Source of the DNA: Streptomyces marianii | GTDB taxonomy: Bacteria; Actinomycetota; Actinomycetes; Streptomycetales; Streptomycetaceae | Assembly: GCF_005795905.1 (NCBI RefSeq) | Contig: NZ_VAWE01000001.1 | Coordinates: 1,054,001 to 1,118,000 of the forward strand | DNA length: 64,000 nt | Reading direction: 5' to 3' | Shown: piece after piece, positions 62,507-64,000 of the stretch | Layout of the letters: each line of letters begins with the position of its first letter | Numbering within the stretch: the first letter of the stretch is position 1 | Notes under the pieces: generated by a model | Database searches by the model: none | Seen by the model: only the letters and a program-made list of their open reading frames with translations | Told to the model about the DNA's origin: nothing | Program-made: the position numbers and the translations under genes

Positions 62507-62805
62507 ACGGACTCACTCCTTGACGCTGATCAGATGGGTGGGCACGGCGGCTCGACCCGGGACCGGGCGGCGGCATGTCGGCTGAGGCTATCGGATGGAC
62601 GGAAGCGCGAGTTCACTGAGGTTTCCCGGTGAGGACGCACCCGCTCGTCCCGCCGGCCACGTCCTCGGTCCGGGCGTTCCTTGCCCTGAACGGGGACCGG
62701 CCGCCGGTGCCGCGACCGAGATCATCATCGTCGATCAGTGGCCGACCCCACAAACCGCCCCGGCGGCACCGGTGCCCCCGGCACCGCGTGGTTAGGGTGG
62801 CCTGC
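62507..62805. other. Divergent promoter region
   Basis: This 299-bp gap separates the divergent DUF5941 and galE genes and must carry the promoters of both. The AAGGAG at about 62516-62520 (minus strand) belongs to the DUF5941 gene. I saw no clear -35/-10 pair or operator, and no ORF that looks coding. Confidence 0.45.
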
Positions 62806-63831
62806 ATGACTTGGCTGATCACAGGCGGGGCGGGGTACATCGGAGCGCACGTGGCACACGCCATGACCGGCGCCGGCGAGCGGGTCGTCGTGCTCGACGA
62901 CGTCTCGACGGGCAACGCGGCCCGGCTGCCCGAGGGGGTACCTCTGGTCAGGGGCACCCTGCTGGACAGGGAGCTGCTGGACCGCGTCCTCTCCGAGCAC
63001 GCGGTCACCGGGGTGGTGCACCTGGCGGCGCGCAAGCAGGTCGGGGAATCGGTGGGGCAGCCGCTGCGCTACTACCGGGAGAACGTGCACGGGCTGACGG
63101 TGCTGCTGGAGGCCGTCGTCGACGCGGGAGTGAAGCGGTTCCTCTTCTCCTCGTCGGCGGCGGTGTACGGGACGGCCGACGTGGACCCGATCACGGAGGA
63201 CACCCCCACCGTGCCGATCAGCCCGTACGGAGAGACCAAGCTCGCCGGCGAGTGGCTGGTGCGGGCGGCGGGCCGGGCCCATGGCATCGCCACCGGCTGT
63301 CTGCGCTACTTCAACGTCGCCGGCGCGGCCCGGCCGGAGCTCGCGGACACCGGGGTGTTCAACGTGATCCCGATGTTCTTCGACCGGATCACCCGGGGTG
63401 ACGCCCCGAGGATCTTCGGCGACGACTACCCGACGCCCGACGGCACCTGCGTCCGCGACTACATCCACGTCGCCGATCTCGCCGACGCCCATCTGACGGT
63501 GGCCCGCCGACTGGCGGGCCAGGACGGGGCCGGCGACCTGACGGTGAACGTCGGCCGCGGGGAGGGCGTCTCCGTGCTCGCACTGGCCCGTGTCGTCGCC
63601 GAGGTGACCGGCCACGGCACGCCGGCGGTCGTCGAGCCGCGCCGTCCCGGTGACGCGGCCCGGGCCGTCGCTTCGGTCGAACGCATCGGCAAGGAGCTCG
63701 GCTGGACGGCCTCGCGCGGGGTACGCGAGATGGTCGAGTCCGCGTGGGCCGGCTGGCTGCTGCACCACCCCGAGGCAGCCCCGCGGCGAGCTGACCCGGT
63801 GGCTGCCCGACGCCCTGACCAGCGGGCGTAA
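62806..63831 (+). CDS. galE: UDP-glucose 4-epimerase, 341 aa
   Basis: ATG 62806 starts MTWLITGGAGYIGAHVAHAM, the NAD-binding G-x-x-G-x-x-G. The catalytic residues are Ser in FLFSSSAAVYGTADVDP and the Tyr-x-x-x-Lys of ISPYGETKLAGEWLV. CLRYFNVAGAARPELADTGV and CVRDYIHVADLADAHLTVAR are standard GalE segments. A frame open upstream to 62629 is unlike the family. It interconverts UDP-glucose and UDP-galactose and may supply sugar for the exported polymer made by the divergent operon. Confidence 0.92.
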   Translation: MTWLITGGAGYIGAHVAHAMTGAGERVVVLDDVSTGNAARLPEGVPLVRGTLLDRELLDRVLSEHAVTGVVHLAARKQVGESVGQPLRYYRENVHGLTVLLEAVVDAGVKRFLFSSSAAVYGTADVDPITEDTPTVPISPYGETKLAGEWLVRAAGRAHGIATGCLRYFNVAGAARPELADTGVFNVIPMFFDRITRGDAPRIFGDDYPTPDGTCVRDYIHVADLADAHLTVARRLAGQDGAGDLTVNVGRGEGVSVLALARVVAEVTGHGTPAVVEPRRPGDAARAVASVERIGKELGWTASRGVREMVESAWAGWLLHHPEAAPRRADPVAARRPDQRA

Positions 63832-63848
63832 CCGCAGGTCAGGGTATA

Positions 63849-63863
63849 TGACAACGGTGTTCA
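63849..63863. promoter_or_regulatory. Possible metal-regulator operator upstream of efflux gene
   Basis: TGACAACGGTGTTCA is an imperfect 7-1-7 palindrome (5 of 7 pairs) about 85 bp before the cation efflux gene. The layout is like a Zur/Fur-type box but the match is loose. Confidence 0.25.
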
Positions 63864-63945
63864 GCGTCGTGTTGCCCGATGTCCCCGGCCCGTAGTTCAC
63901 TGGCCACTCGGACAGATCGTTCACCGTGATCGGGAGGCTTCTCGC

Positions 63946-64000
63946 ATGGGGGCAGGGCACGACCACGGACACGCGCACGGCGGCGGTCGCCCGCCGACGG
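63946..64000 (+). CDS. Cation diffusion facilitator (zinc efflux) start, cut by window edge
   Basis: ATG 63946 follows GGGAGG by 9 nt. The visible residues MGAGHDHGHAHGGGRPPT form the His-rich cytoplasmic N-terminus typical of CDF family zinc/cobalt transporters (CzcD/ZitB). Only 18 codons are in the window, so the family name rests on the His-rich start and ribosome site. Confidence 0.6.
   Translation, partial: MGAGHDHGHAHGGGRPPT

Noticed and set aside
1..64000. tRNA, rRNA or integrase genes and att sites
   Set aside because: I found none by eye; no tyrosine or serine recombinase motif is seen, so the accessory region has no visible integrase.

Overview
The window is high-GC actinobacterial DNA, almost certainly from a Streptomyces chromosome: codons are strongly G/C-ending, GTG starts and 4-bp stop/start overlaps are common, and the right half carries the hopanoid operon, a c-di-AMP riboswitch before a LysM/M23 peptidase and a wall-polymer export cluster typical of that genus.

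Bases 1-34,800 are an accessory region crowded with insertion sequences and broken genes. From the left: an IS1380-type transposase cut by the window edge; an adenine DNA methylase fragment missing both ends; a three-repeat CRISPR array beside the 5' half of cas6; a complete ISL3 element; then a Gabija-like pair (OLD-type ATPase/TOPRIM nuclease gajA and UvrD-like helicase gajB). This pair is broken by two identical ISL3 elements and bracketed by two identical ISAs1 elements, in a mirror-symmetric nest with intact target duplications. Next come a putative PD-(D/E)XK protein, a frameshifted gene of unknown function, and an intact, tightly coupled three-gene operon at 18,357-22,415: a dual-GHKL sensor kinase, a receiver-domain protein and a ComEC-like metallo-beta-lactamase. 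I regard this operon as the best candidate for an undescribed, probably defensive, system. After it lie degenerate IS5/IS3 remnants, an MFS fragment, a four-gene WXG/type VII-like secretion operon, and a decayed transposase gene interrupted by an IS701 element. Three diverged copies of one block (3' end of a metallo-beta-lactamase gene plus a small overlapping ORF) at about 18 kb, 24 kb and 33 kb, all in the same orientation, bracket these accessory segments.

Bases 34,900-43,100 look like ordinary chromosomal genes: a carboxymuconolactone decarboxylase with an ECF41-like promoter, a Glu/Leu/Phe/Val dehydrogenase, a TetR regulator, a PfkB kinase, an SGNH hydrolase, the riboswitch-controlled LysM/M23 peptidase and an IphP-type phosphatase.

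Bases 43,200-55,100 hold the hopanoid operon on the minus strand, in order of transcription hpnC, hpnD, hpnE, polyprenyl synthase, shc, hpnG, hpnH, dxs, hpnO. It takes farnesyl diphosphate to hydroxysqualene, squalene, hopene, adenosylhopane, ribosylhopane and aminobacteriohopanetriol, and carries its own isoprenoid supply genes. ispG, which I recall between hpnH and dxs in S. coelicolor, is absent.

Bases 55,400-62,500 hold a seven-gene minus-strand operon for making and exporting a surface polymer or phosphoglycolipid: DUF5941/CDP-alcohol transferase, nucleotidyltransferase, glycerol-1-phosphate-dehydrogenase-like enzyme, second CDP-alcohol transferase, GT2 glycosyltransferase, ABC permease and ABC ATPase. 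A divergent galE and the first codons of a cation-efflux gene end the window. I saw no rRNA or tRNA genes.
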